Source: DATDVH01 sp035290045
Lineage (GTDB): Bacteria > Patescibacteriota > Microgenomatia > UBA1406 > HO2-37-13b
Assembly (NCBI GenBank): GCA_035290045.1
Contig: DATDVH010000026.1
Coordinates: forward strand, 1 to 9,672
DNA length: 9,672 nucleotides
Direction of reading: 5' to 3'
Shown here: positions 1 to 6,239 of the stretch, in pieces
Layout: the number at the start of each line of letters is the position of its first letter
Numbering within the stretch: the stretch's first letter is position 1
Notes under the pieces: model-generated
Told to the model about the DNA's origin: nothing
The model's input: the letters and a program-made list of their open reading frames with translations, nothing else
Database searches by the model: none
Position numbers and translations under genes: made by a program

Positions 1-483
1 TTTTTCTGGTTCTCTCATATTCCACTTTTCTGTTTCTATCGCTCGATACGTATTCCCGGAAACGCAAAACGCATAAGGAGCTTTAAGGACGCGCGCATTT
101 GCGATCACTTGTCTCACTGCTTGTTCAAATTCAGCGTCTGATATACCGTCTTTCTTACACTCAATCACAATATACGGATATTTTTTATCATCATCTTCAT
201 AAATGACTATATCTGCGCGCCGATTAGGCGTGCTGTCGGGCATTGGAGTTTCAAACTCAATCCTACTTGCTGAATATCTATATTTATCAATCAAGTCAAC
301 ATATAACTCAACCCTCACATGTTCTTCAGGATCGCGAAAGTTATATGAAAGGCCTTGCGCGGTATAGGTTACTTTTTTTCCGTCTCTGCTCATAGAAAGA
401 TACCCTTTTGCTTCTGCGTATTTGAGCAAGGCTATCTCTCCTGAAACTATTGTTTCTTTTAGTGGTTGATAGTGTATAGACAT
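1..483 (-). CDS. Type I restriction-type protein, HsdR_N-like nuclease domain (partial, C-terminus off window)
   Basis: The frame is open from an ATG at 483 to the left edge, giving the first 161 residues. Residues 51-75 (DPEEHVRVEL and on) resemble the entry helix of the HsdR N-terminal domain. A PD-(D/E)xK nuclease core follows: RADIVIY with D91, then YIVIECKK with E108 and K110, then the helix FEQAVRQ with Q121. Known proteins with this N-terminus are either HsdR subunits or single-chain enzymes in which an N-6 adenine methylase follows. Which one applies cannot be decided, because the rest is outside the window. The start lies 12 bases after the RelE stop on the same strand, so it is probably co-transcribed with the toxin-antitoxin pair. 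I see no Shine-Dalgarno sequence. The nuclease domain call is fairly firm; the exact enzyme type is open. Confidence 0.75.
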   Translation of the reverse strand, partial: MSIHYQPLKETIVSGEIALLKYAEAKGYLSMSRDGKKVTYTAQGLSYNFRDPEEHVRVELYVDLIDKYRYSASRIEFETPMPDSTPNRRADIVIYEDDDKKYPYIVIECKKDGISDAEFEQAVRQVIANARVLKAPYAFCVSGNTYRAIETEKWNMREPEK

Positions 484-495
484 AGTGCGGTGATA

Positions 496-753
496 TTATT
501 TTTTATAAATCCCTTGACGATGACCGATTTGATTTATCAAAATGCTACTTTTGTGTAAGTCAATCTCATATATGATACGGTAAGGCCAAATACTATATGA
601 GTAATTATTTTTATATATTCCTTTTAATTTTTTTCCTAAATACGCATTATTTGCAAGATTGATTATTCCAATTTCCACACGCTGTTTATAGTGATTATCA
701 ATTGTGTGTAGATTTTTTTTTGCTTTTCTTGATAGAAGAATGCGATATTTCAT
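496..753 (-). CDS. RelE/ParE-family toxin
   Basis: This 85-residue protein has the compact RelE fold signature: an N-terminal strand with a basic helix (MKYRILLSRKAKKNL), a GKKLKG turn at 40-45, the paired strands YSIWPYRIIYEID at 53-65 with R59, and the C-terminal IGHRQGIYK with H78, R79 and Y83. Family members of this size are type II toxins, usually ribosome-dependent mRNA endonucleases in the cytoplasm. The first 56 bases overlap the 3' end of the Phd-like antitoxin gene in another frame. An AAAGG (765-769) lies 11 bases before the ATG, separated from it by a run of nine A. The overlap suggests translational coupling. ParE-type gyrase inhibition cannot be excluded from sequence alone, but the basic C-terminal HR...Y favours RelE. 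Confidence 0.85.
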   Translation of the reverse strand: MKYRILLSRKAKKNLHTIDNHYKQRVEIGIINLANNAYLGKKLKGIYKNNYSYSIWPYRIIYEIDLHKSSILINQIGHRQGIYKK

Positions 754-1057
754 ATTTTTTTTTGCCTTTATCCGATATCATATACCCCTCACCCCGCAAA
801 TATTCATCAAATACGATACAATTACCTTCAGTGTAATCATTATGCGCTTGCGCAATATCTTTATCTAAATCAGGGAATTGTTCTATCACTTCCAGTGTTT
901 CCTTCCATGATTCAAATTCCTCTGCAGATATGATGACTGCTTTAGGTTTTCCTTTTTCCGTGAGTACATAAAAGCAATCAGGTTTTTGCACTGCGTCGGC
1001 GATCTCAAAAATTCTCTTGCGCGCTTCAGTGATAGACAGTGTATTTTTTGTATTCAT
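698..1057 (-). CDS. Phd/YefM-family antitoxin
   Basis: The protein has 119 residues. Residues 7-50 (LSITEARKRIFEIAD, then FYVLTEKGKPKAVIISAEEFESW) match the Phd/YefM N-terminal dimerisation and DNA-binding domain. The acidic stretch at about 54-92 (VIEQFPDLDKDIAQAHNDYTEG) is where family members wrap the toxin. A lysine/serine-rich tail (about 94-119) runs 56 bases into the RelE gene, longer than the few-base overlap common in such pairs. The family neutralises its toxin and represses its own operon. A palindrome at 1058-1081 abuts the start codon and covers a good -10 box, which fits autoregulation. There is no room for a ribosome binding site if transcription starts where the promoter predicts. 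Confidence 0.85.
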   Translation of the reverse strand: MNTKNTLSITEARKRIFEIADAVQKPDCFYVLTEKGKPKAVIISAEEFESWKETLEVIEQFPDLDKDIAQAHNDYTEGNCIVFDEYLRGEGYMISDKGKKKYEISHSSIKKSKKKSTHN

Positions 1058-1095
1058 ATACGTACATAATAGTGTACATATCTTCGATTTGTCAA
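1058..1095 (-). promoter_or_regulatory. Promoter and likely autoregulatory operator of the Phd-RelE operon
   Basis: Reading leftward, TTGACA (1090-1095) is followed after 18 bases by TATTAT (1066-1071). The start point would fall at about 1057-1059, on the first base or two of the antitoxin ATG, giving a leaderless message. An inverted repeat GTACA-taatag-TGTAC (1062-1077), extended to 1058-1081 with one mismatched pair, covers the -10 box. It is a natural binding site for a Phd dimer. The boxes are seen in the sequence; operator function is inferred from the family's habit of self-repression. The region begins directly at the end of radC (stop 1099-1101). Confidence 0.7.
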
Positions 1096-1098
1096 CAA

Positions 1099-1764
1099 CT
1101 AAATTAATTTCTTTTCCTTAAAACTCAAAAATCCGTTTTTGCTCACAATGATGTGATCTACTAATTCAATGCCTAATATTTTTCCCGACTCAACTAATCT
1201 TTTCGTCATCAGTAAGTCATCTTCCGAAGGCTCTGTATTTCCTGATGGATGATTGTGGCTCACGATAATTTGAGCGGTGAGATATCTGACTGCGGGTTCA
1301 AACACTTCTCTGGGATGTACGATGCTTGCATTGAGTGATCCGATTGATATAATCTCTCGTTTGATTTCTTGATTGCGTGCATCAAGAAAAAAAATAATAA
1401 AATGCTCTTTTTTGTTATCGCGCACATCTTTGAGTTCACTCCATACATCTTTTGGGGAAAGGAGAAGAGATGACTGTTTATTTTGTAAAAACCGACGACC
1501 GAGTTCAAAACAGGCAATGAGAGCAGATGCTTTTGCGTCTCCCATGCCAAACGTATTTAATAATTCAGTTTTAGTCACACCAATTAATCCTTCTTTGCCA
1601 AATGTATTCAAAATTCGTTTGGATAATTCAACTGCGTTCAGTTTTTTTTGTCCACTGCGAAGAATAAGCGCTAATAATTCTGCATGTGATAATTTTTCAG
1701 GACCATACCGCGTGAGTTTTTCTCGCGGTCTTTCAATATTCGGAAGGTCTTTTATTGTTCCCAT
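1099..1764 (-). CDS. radC: RadC-family JAMM/MPN-domain protein
   Basis: At 221 residues this is the normal length for RadC (UPF0758). The N-terminal part carries the family opening (IKDLPNIERPREKL) and a helix-hairpin-helix-like segment around 60-90 (GVTKTELLNTFGMGDAKASAL). The C-terminal JAMM metal site is complete: E153 in HPREVFEPA, then H170-N-H172-P-S-G, S180 and D183. This is the H-x-H-x7-S-x-x-D pattern of zinc-dependent JAB domains. A DNA-repair role is traditional for the name, but the biochemical function of RadC is not settled; it is often found near mobile or defence genes. The ATG at 1764 is 31 bases after the peptidase stop on the same strand, with a hairpin repeat in the gap. 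Transcription from the peptidase promoter is plausible. Confidence 0.93.
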   Translation of the reverse strand: MGTIKDLPNIERPREKLTRYGPEKLSHAELLALILRSGQKKLNAVELSKRILNTFGKEGLIGVTKTELLNTFGMGDAKASALIACFELGRRFLQNKQSSLLLSPKDVWSELKDVRDNKKEHFIIFFLDARNQEIKREIISIGSLNASIVHPREVFEPAVRYLTAQIIVSHNHPSGNTEPSEDDLLMTKRLVESGKILGIELVDHIIVSKNGFLSFKEKKLI

Positions 1765-1769
1765 ACTAT

Positions 1770-1789
1770 CTTGTCTGCCGATAGGCAGG
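1770..1789 (-). repeat. 20-bp interlocking hairpin repeat, copy 1 (intergenic)
   Basis: On the plus strand this reads CTTGTCTGCCGATAGGCAGG, with a perfect 5-bp stem CTGCC/GGCAG around the loop GATA. It lies between the peptidase gene and radC. It matches copy 3 (2916-2935) at 18 of 20 positions and copy 2 (2183-2202) at 16 of 20. The differences from copy 3 are a compensating pair that keeps the stem intact. Confidence 0.75.
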
Positions 1790-1795
1790 TCAAAC

Positions 1796-2842
1796 TTACT
1801 GTATGATATTTTCAGTCAGTGCGGCAGTATCTACTAATCCTTGAGACTTGACATATTGACTTGCTACGTTGGAAATGCCAAATGCTGTAATTGCCGCCCC
1901 GAGAAGTTTGATACTGATATTTTTCCAATCATCTCCCGGTTTAATTTGTGCAGTCTGAAATAAGATAAGTGCAAAAGAAAGAATATTACTACTCATACCA
2001 ACGATGAGTTTTTTGGATTGTAATGCTGATTTTGTGCTTGAATTGGTTGTATTCAGTTGTGGGTTGATAGGCGATCCGTTATTTTGCAAATTTTTTACTT
2101 TGGAGTCTAATTCTTTATATTTCACTTCAAGTAGATTGGTTAACTCATCAGAATTATTATCATGAGATATTTGCTTTTTAAGCCTGTCTACTGACAGGCA
2201 GGTTTGTTCATACTCTATTTGAAGAGTGTTATATTTATTTTGTAGATTCTGATACGCGGTTTTTATTGAGGTTACATCAACGACTTCAGGATCAGCTTTA
2301 CTTGTTTCTTCTGCAAACACCAGAGGGTGACCAGAATAATATCCATATCCATATATTATTTTTTGAGGAGCCATGCCCCAGCTGGTGATCCTCTTTTCAG
2401 CACCATCCCATGGATCTTGAATGATAATATCATCCCCATCATAGTCAACGCCTAATACCCAATGCTCGTCTAATTTACTCGTAGAAGGGATTACATCAAT
2501 TTTTAGAAATAGAGGAAAACCTTGGTCAATGATAGATCGTATAGTGTCCATCTGCGTTTGAGTTAAGCTATCAGGAGTTCTTACTATACCTTGATATACC
2601 ATGTCTGGATATTTTTTAGTAATTGTATTCCATATATAGAGATTTCCATTGACATAACCATTATTATTTGTCAAATATGTATTGATTGATTCAGGATTTT
2701 CAGCATGTCCAAAATAGGTGCTTACCATAGCAACGCATGTAATCAGACAACCGTAGTGGCCAATAGTTCCCTGTGTGCCAAGTACTTTGTTTTTCCAAGC
2801 AGGATCATTTTGTGAATATGTCTTTGGTAATGTGAGTTTCAT
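1796..2842 (-). CDS. C39-like papain-fold cysteine peptidase with coiled coil and hydrophobic C-terminus
   Basis: The protein has 348 residues. Residues 8-180 form a C39-like peptidase domain: the opening TYSQNDPAWKN, the catalytic cysteine in GHYGCLITCVAM (C32), the histidine in EHWVLGVDY (H127) and the aspartate in IQDPWDG (D143). This catalytic triad is complete. Residues about 191-254 are charged and heptad-like (probable coiled coil), followed by a polar linker. Two hydrophobic stretches at about 279-298 and 312-327 look like membrane segments, reminiscent of small holin-like modules. There is no N-terminal signal peptide or ABC-exporter domain, so it is not a bacteriocin transporter. 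Substrate is unknown; a cell-wall or phage-like lysis role is possible but unproven. Residues 215-221 are encoded by a short palindromic repeat shared with two intergenic sites. Confidence 0.75.
   Translation of the reverse strand: MKLTLPKTYSQNDPAWKNKVLGTQGTIGHYGCLITCVAMVSTYFGHAENPESINTYLTNNNGYVNGNLYIWNTITKKYPDMVYQGIVRTPDSLTQTQMDTIRSIIDQGFPLFLKIDVIPSTSKLDEHWVLGVDYDGDDIIIQDPWDGAEKRITSWGMAPQKIIYGYGYYSGHPLVFAEETSKADPEVVDVTSIKTAYQNLQNKYNTLQIEYEQTCLSVDRLKKQISHDNNSDELTNLLEVKYKELDSKVKNLQNNGSPINPQLNTTNSSTKSALQSKKLIVGMSSNILSFALILFQTAQIKPGDDWKNISIKLLGAAITAFGISNVASQYVKSQGLVDTAALTENIIQ
2183..2202 (-). repeat. 20-bp interlocking hairpin repeat, copy 2 (inside the peptidase gene)
   Basis: Same family as 1770-1789 and in the same orientation. 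Here the strongest fold uses a different register: a perfect 7-bp stem GCCTGTC/GACAGGC around TACT (2182-2199). It encodes about residues 215-221 (CLSVDRL) inside the probable coiled coil, in frame. An insertion into the gene is a natural reading, but chance or conversion from coding sequence cannot be excluded. Confidence 0.6.
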
Positions 2843-2856
2843 TTCAGTTGGTCTCT

Positions 2857-2886
2857 ATTGTACAGGGAAAGTATTTAATTTGTCTA
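2857..2886 (-). promoter_or_regulatory. Promoter of the leftward peptidase gene
   Basis: Reading leftward, TAGACA (2881-2886) is followed by an 18-base spacer and TACAAT (2857-2862); each box matches the consensus at five of six positions. Predicted transcription starts near 2850, about 8 bases before the ATG at 2842. I see no Shine-Dalgarno sequence in that short leader. Confidence 0.55.
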
Positions 2887-2915
2887 TAGTATTTATCATA
2901 TCATACTATATAAAA

Positions 2916-2935
2916 CTTGTCTACCGATAGGTAGG
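2916..2935 (-). repeat. 20-bp interlocking hairpin repeat, copy 3 (divergent control region)
   Basis: On the plus strand this reads CTTGTCTACCGATAGGTAGG, stem CTACC/GGTAG around GATA. It differs from copy 1 by G-to-A in the left arm and C-to-T in the right arm, which together preserve pairing. It sits between the two divergent promoters, about 20 bases upstream of the extended -10 box of the rightward gene. Confidence 0.75.
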
Positions 2936-2954
2936 ATACGTCTCAAAGGATTTT

Positions 2955-2963
2955 TGTTATAAT
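2955..2963 (+). promoter_or_regulatory. Extended -10 promoter of the delta-like gene
   Basis: TGTTATAAT is a perfect TATAAT with the TGn extension. No recognisable -35 box is found 17-18 bases upstream, as is usual for extended -10 promoters. Transcription would start near 2970, some 4 bases before the ATG at 2974, so the message is nearly leaderless. Confidence 0.6.
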
Positions 2964-2973
2964 AAATACAAAT

Positions 2974-3654
2974 ATGCTTCATATTATTTTAGGTGATGAT
3001 AGTAGAGCATCGCGACAAAGATATATACAATTAAAAGACGAATATAAAAAGAAGGAATATGATATTGTTCCCCTTGATTCTTCTTCTCTTCTTAAAATGG
3101 ATCAATGGTTATATCAATCAATCGGATTATTTGCTTCAAAAAAAGCCTTTTTTGGTGAAAATCTTCTCTCCAGAAAGGAATTACGAGAATTGCTTAAAAA
3201 ATATGATACAAAAAGTACAGATATAAATATTTTTATATGGGAAGAATTATTAGAGGATAGAGTTGTCAAATATTATTTTAAGAATGCTCATCTTTCTCTA
3301 TCAAAATTACCTCAAACTATTTTCAAATTGTTAGACACTCTGTATCCTTCAAACAAACAGCAAGCTCTTACTCTCTTAGGTGTGCTTTCAAAAAATATCA
3401 ACGAACATATGATTTTAGTTATGATGCAGAAAAGAATACGTGAATTAATAGTGGTTCAAGCAGGCATAAAATCAGAAAAAAAGTTAGCAAGCTGGCAGGT
3501 CGCTCGATTAAAGACGCAGGCGGGAAAATGGGATGAGAAGAAAATTAGTTCATTGTATGAAGCATTATATCGTGTTGAAGTTCTTTCAAAGACAAGTGCT
3601 AATTATTATTCTGTAAAAAAAGCCCTTGACATTGTGCTCTTTTATTTTCTATGA
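2974..3654 (+). CDS. DNA polymerase III delta-subunit-like protein (short)
   Basis: This 226-residue protein resembles HolA, the clamp-loader delta subunit. The opening MLHIILGDDSRASRQRYIQL is like the HolA N-terminal strand and helix (a degenerate nucleotide-fold start without a Walker A motif). The C-terminal third (about 150-226, with LASWQVARLKTQAGKW and YRVEVLSKTSANYYSVKKAL) matches the HolA collar-domain pattern of an x-x-x-K-x-x-x-A helix followed by a K-T/S-x-x turn. In that role it would open the beta sliding clamp during replication. It is shorter than typical HolA (about 320-340), with the middle lid region reduced. The ATG is fixed by the promoter just upstream. A diverged paralogue rather than the main delta subunit is possible. 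Confidence 0.55.
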   Translation: MLHIILGDDSRASRQRYIQLKDEYKKKEYDIVPLDSSSLLKMDQWLYQSIGLFASKKAFFGENLLSRKELRELLKKYDTKSTDINIFIWEELLEDRVVKYYFKNAHLSLSKLPQTIFKLLDTLYPSNKQQALTLLGVLSKNINEHMILVMMQKRIRELIVVQAGIKSEKKLASWQVARLKTQAGKWDEKKISSLYEALYRVEVLSKTSANYYSVKKALDIVLFYFL

Positions 3655-3655
3655 T
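3626..3655 (+). promoter_or_regulatory. Promoter of the mutase-isomerase operon, inside the end of the delta-like gene
   Basis: TTGACA (3626-3631) and TATGAT (3650-3655) are separated by 18 bases. The -10 box overlaps the TGA stop of the preceding gene (3652-3654). Start near 3662 would give a leader of about 45 bases before the ATG at 3707, the longest leader among the promoters predicted here. Confidence 0.6.
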
Positions 3656-3673
3656 ACTATCCACATAACAAAT

Positions 3674-3700
3674 TAAAAAATAAAATTTCAAATATAAAAA
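3674..3700 (+). repeat. AT-only 27-base repeat, copy 1 (mutase leader)
   Basis: This AT-rich stretch with one C matches 8961-8987 inside the PEP synthase gene at 26 of 27 positions (only 3687 versus 8974 differs). It forms most of the untranslated leader of the mutase gene. Low complexity weakens the case, but the length of the match is notable. Confidence 0.4.
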
Positions 3701-3706
3701 TTGCTT

Positions 3707-5110
3707 ATGAATATTCCACAGAATATTTTCAAAAGTTATGATATACGAGGAATATATCCTGAAGAGATAAACGAAGAAAATGTATATCAGATCACTCAGT
3801 CTATTTACAAGGTTTTCCTAGACATGCATAATGAGCCTGATAAGCCTCTTTCTGTGGTTATTGGTCGTGATATGCGACTTTCTAGCCCTTCGCTTTTTCA
3901 TATAATGCAAAATGCGCTTATTGACGCAGGAGCAAAAGTCATTGACATAGGACTTTCCTCAACCCCGACGTTTTATTTTGCGGTATATCATTATGGATAT
4001 GACGCAGGCATTCAGCTTTCTGCTTCGCATAATCCTTCTCAATATAATGGATTTAAGATGGTCAAAAAAAGCCCTCAAGGACTTATTAAGATTGGAAAAT
4101 CTACTGGAATAGAAAGGGTAAAAAAATATGCATTGGATATGCTAAAAATTCACTCTGATCAAAAAGGAACTATAGTAAAAAAAGATACTGTACTTTCTGA
4201 TGAACTTGAAGAGACAAAAAAGATTGCCGACTTCACTAATCTTAAAAATATAAAAGTTGTCGCCGATGCGGCAAATGCAATGGGATCTCTTTACATTGAC
4301 GCTCTTTTTAAAAAATTACCTCTGTGTCAGTTAATCCGTATGCATTTTGATCTTGATGGATCATTTCCTAACCATCAGCCCGATCCTTTAGTTAAGGCAA
4401 ATTTGAAAAGCCTTCAAGAGAAAGTGTTAAAGGAAAAAGCTGATGTGGGGTTAGCTCCTGACGGAGATGGTGATAGATTATTTTTTGTTGACGAAAAAGG
4501 ACAGATTATACCTGCATCCCATATCACCGCACTTGTCGCACGTGAACTTCTTAAAAATAATAAAAATGCACTTATCTACTTTGATATACGATATATTAGG
4601 ACAGCCAAAAAAATAATAGATGAATCAGGCGGAAGATCTGAGATCACCAAAGTTGGACATGCGTTTATCACCGAAGCAATGAATAAAACACATGGACTTT
4701 TTGCCGGTGAATCGTCCGGACATTATTATTTTGCTTTTAATGGAAATGCAGAGTCTCAAATCCCTATTATTACTATTGTTTTAAGTGCGTTAGCTGAATC
4801 AGGTAAGCCTTTATCCGAATTAGTACGATCAATCAGTCGTAGTGAAGAATCCGGAGAATATAATTTCAAAACAAATCATGCAGAGAAAATTCTTTCCTCT
4901 CTGAAAGAGAAATATCATGATGGACTGCTGTCTACTTTGGATGGTATATCAATTGATTATCCCACGTGGCGTTTTGGTGTACGTACTTCCAATACAGAAC
5001 CTCTTCTCCGTTTGAATGTAGAATCAGATACCAGCGAGCTTATTAAAGAAAAACGAGATGAACTGATTGATTTTATTATTCATTTAGGTGCAGAATTACA
5101 TCATGATTGA
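3707..5110 (+). CDS. manB: Phosphomannomutase/phosphoglucomutase
   Basis: This 467-residue alpha-D-phosphohexomutase interconverts mannose- or glucose-6-phosphate and the 1-phosphate. All four family loops are visible: the phosphoserine loop SASHNPSQYNG (active serine S107), the magnesium loop PDGDGDR (D252, D254, D256), the sugar-specificity loop GESSGH (334-339) and the phosphate-binding RTSNTEP (from R426). The N-terminal IFKSYDIRG is also typical. Full length matches the bacterial family, so it should be active. I chose the ATG at 3707 over a TTG two codons upstream. The 3' end overlaps the isomerase start by 8 bases, so the pair is translationally coupled. Products would feed nucleotide-sugar synthesis for surface glycans. 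The symbol is by family; the glucose/mannose preference cannot be read from sequence. Confidence 0.92.
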   Translation: MNIPQNIFKSYDIRGIYPEEINEENVYQITQSIYKVFLDMHNEPDKPLSVVIGRDMRLSSPSLFHIMQNALIDAGAKVIDIGLSSTPTFYFAVYHYGYDAGIQLSASHNPSQYNGFKMVKKSPQGLIKIGKSTGIERVKKYALDMLKIHSDQKGTIVKKDTVLSDELEETKKIADFTNLKNIKVVADAANAMGSLYIDALFKKLPLCQLIRMHFDLDGSFPNHQPDPLVKANLKSLQEKVLKEKADVGLAPDGDGDRLFFVDEKGQIIPASHITALVARELLKNNKNALIYFDIRYIRTAKKIIDESGGRSEITKVGHAFITEAMNKTHGLFAGESSGHYYFAFNGNAESQIPIITIVLSALAESGKPLSELVRSISRSEESGEYNFKTNHAEKILSSLKEKYHDGLLSTLDGISIDYPTWRFGVRTSNTEPLLRLNVESDTSELIKEKRDELIDFIIHLGAELHHD

Positions 5111-6137
5111 TCAGAGCATGATAAAAAAATACGATCTTTCAGATGCATATTCATCTATCAGACAATTACCAAATCAGATTGACCAAGTTTTAGATGAAGT
5201 AAAAAATATCACTTATCCTCAATCATATTATGATGCTGACTGTATTGTGATCTCAGGTATGGGCGGTTCTGTTTATAGTTATTATATTATCTCATCGCTT
5301 TTTGCACATACCTTAAAAAAACCACTGATTGCTGTGAATGATTATAAGCTTCCTTCATTCTTACCCCGCAAAACATTATTTTTAGGATCATCATATTCAG
5401 GGTCTACTGAAGAAACTATTGCGACGACTAACAGTGCAATAAAAAATAAATATAAGGTAACTGCGGTTACTACGGGTGGAGTTCTTGGTGATTTGATGAA
5501 ACAGAATCAACTTCCGTTTTATCAATTTGAACCTCGTTTTAATCCCTGTGGACAGCCACGAGTCGGCATTGGGTATATGATTTTTGGAACCATACTTATT
5601 CTTGAAAAATTAAAATATCTTTCTTTTAACTTTGAAGAACTTGAAAGTTCAATTGATCTCTTAAAAAATAAAGATGACGAGATACAACAAAAAGCACATG
5701 ATCTCAAAAATACATTGAAAGATGCCATGATTATTCTTGTTGCTTCCGAACACCTATCTGGAGTAGTCCACTCAGGACGTAATCAGATCAATGAAACAGC
5801 AAAAGTATTAGCTGAATATCATCTTATACCTGAACTGAATCATCATTTGATGGAAGGTTTGACCTATCCAAAAGATAAAAAACTTCTTTTTATCTTTTAT
5901 AATTCACCATTTTACTATGAGCGTAATCACAGGCGGTTTGAGGTGACTAAAAAGGTGTTATCACAACAGAAAATCTCTTTTCTTGATGTTTCATTTGAGG
6001 CACACAATAAAATTGAAGAATTCCTTCTTTATTTACAATTCGGATCATATCTTTCATTTTTTTTAGGGATTGATTATGGCGTTGATCCCTCCAAAATCCC
6101 ATGGGTGGATTATTTTAAGAAAGAACTGGCGAAATAA
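5103..6137 (+). CDS. Bifunctional phosphoglucose/phosphomannose isomerase
   Basis: This SIS-fold isomerase (344 residues from ATG 5103) converts glucose-6-P or mannose-6-P to fructose-6-P, the archaeal/bacterial PGI-PMI type. The first SIS domain has SGMGGS (51-56) and the phosphate loop SYSGSTEET (97-105), followed by GQPRVGIGY. The second half has the family signatures GRNQINETAK and PELNHHLMEG, which hold the catalytic glutamate and histidine, and a C-terminal DPSKIPWVDYFKKEL. Nothing key is missing. A GTG at 5088 is in frame, but the ATG at 5103 overlaps the mutase stop by only 8 bases and has a weak AGGTG about 12 bases upstream; an ATG at 5118 is also possible. With the mutase it links fructose-6-P to hexose-1-P. 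Confidence 0.9.
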   Translation: MIDQSMIKKYDLSDAYSSIRQLPNQIDQVLDEVKNITYPQSYYDADCIVISGMGGSVYSYYIISSLFAHTLKKPLIAVNDYKLPSFLPRKTLFLGSSYSGSTEETIATTNSAIKNKYKVTAVTTGGVLGDLMKQNQLPFYQFEPRFNPCGQPRVGIGYMIFGTILILEKLKYLSFNFEELESSIDLLKNKDDEIQQKAHDLKNTLKDAMIILVASEHLSGVVHSGRNQINETAKVLAEYHLIPELNHHLMEGLTYPKDKKLLFIFYNSPFYYERNHRRFEVTKKVLSQQKISFLDVSFEAHNKIEEFLLYLQFGSYLSFFLGIDYGVDPSKIPWVDYFKKELAK

Positions 6138-6140
6138 TCC

Positions 6141-6182
6141 AATCGTAGAGAACAGAAAAATAGACAATGTATGGAACAGGCA
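6141..6182 (+). repeat. Decayed REP half-copies upstream of the transposase
   Basis: AATCGTAGAGAACAG (6141-6155) nearly repeats the left arm and flank of the intragenic copy (6512-6526, AATCGTAGGGAACAG), with one change. GGAACAGGCA (6173-6182) repeats the inner part of that arm. Neither has its partner arm nearby, so they look like remnants of the same family just after the isomerase stop. Confidence 0.5.
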
Positions 6183-6196
6183 CAGATATACGTTAC

Positions 6197-6224
6197 GTAG
6201 GGAACGCAGATATGCGTTCCCTAC
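6197..6224 (+). repeat. REP palindrome, 28 bp, upstream of the transposase
   Basis: The arms GTAGGGAACGCA (6197-6208) and TGCGTTCCCTAC (6213-6224) pair perfectly over 12 bp around the loop GATA. GTAG stands at the 5' foot on both strands. GTAG at the foot of a hairpin is the recognition tetranucleotide known for REP-associated transposases. The palindrome ends 15 bases before the transposase ATG and could also shape its translation or the end of the isomerase message. Confidence 0.85.
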
Positions 6225-6239
6225 AGAAATAATTGTTAC

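Noticed and set aside
1260..1550. 96-codon open frame on the minus strand within radC
   Set aside because: It is an alternative frame fully inside radC with no recognisable motif.
1765..1793. TTGACC-17-GATAGT as a promoter of radC
   Set aside because: The -10 candidate touches the ATG, so transcription would start inside the coding sequence; the similarity is partly due to the 20-base repeat lying between the boxes.
1373..1837. 154-codon open frame on the plus strand opposite radC
   Set aside because: It is antisense to a complete RadC with all metal ligands; its translation shows no domain and is rich in serine and arginine, as expected for a shadow frame.
1770..2935. CRISPR array from repeated palindromes
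   Set aside because: Three diverged copies about 400-700 bases apart, one in a gene, without regular spacers or cas genes.
3701..3706. TTG start two codons upstream of the mutase ATG
   Set aside because: The ATG at 3707 is a better initiator and homologues begin close to the IFKSYDIRG motif; nothing supports the TTG.
5522..5728. 68-codon open frame opposite the isomerase
   Set aside because: Antisense shadow of conserved isomerase sequence.
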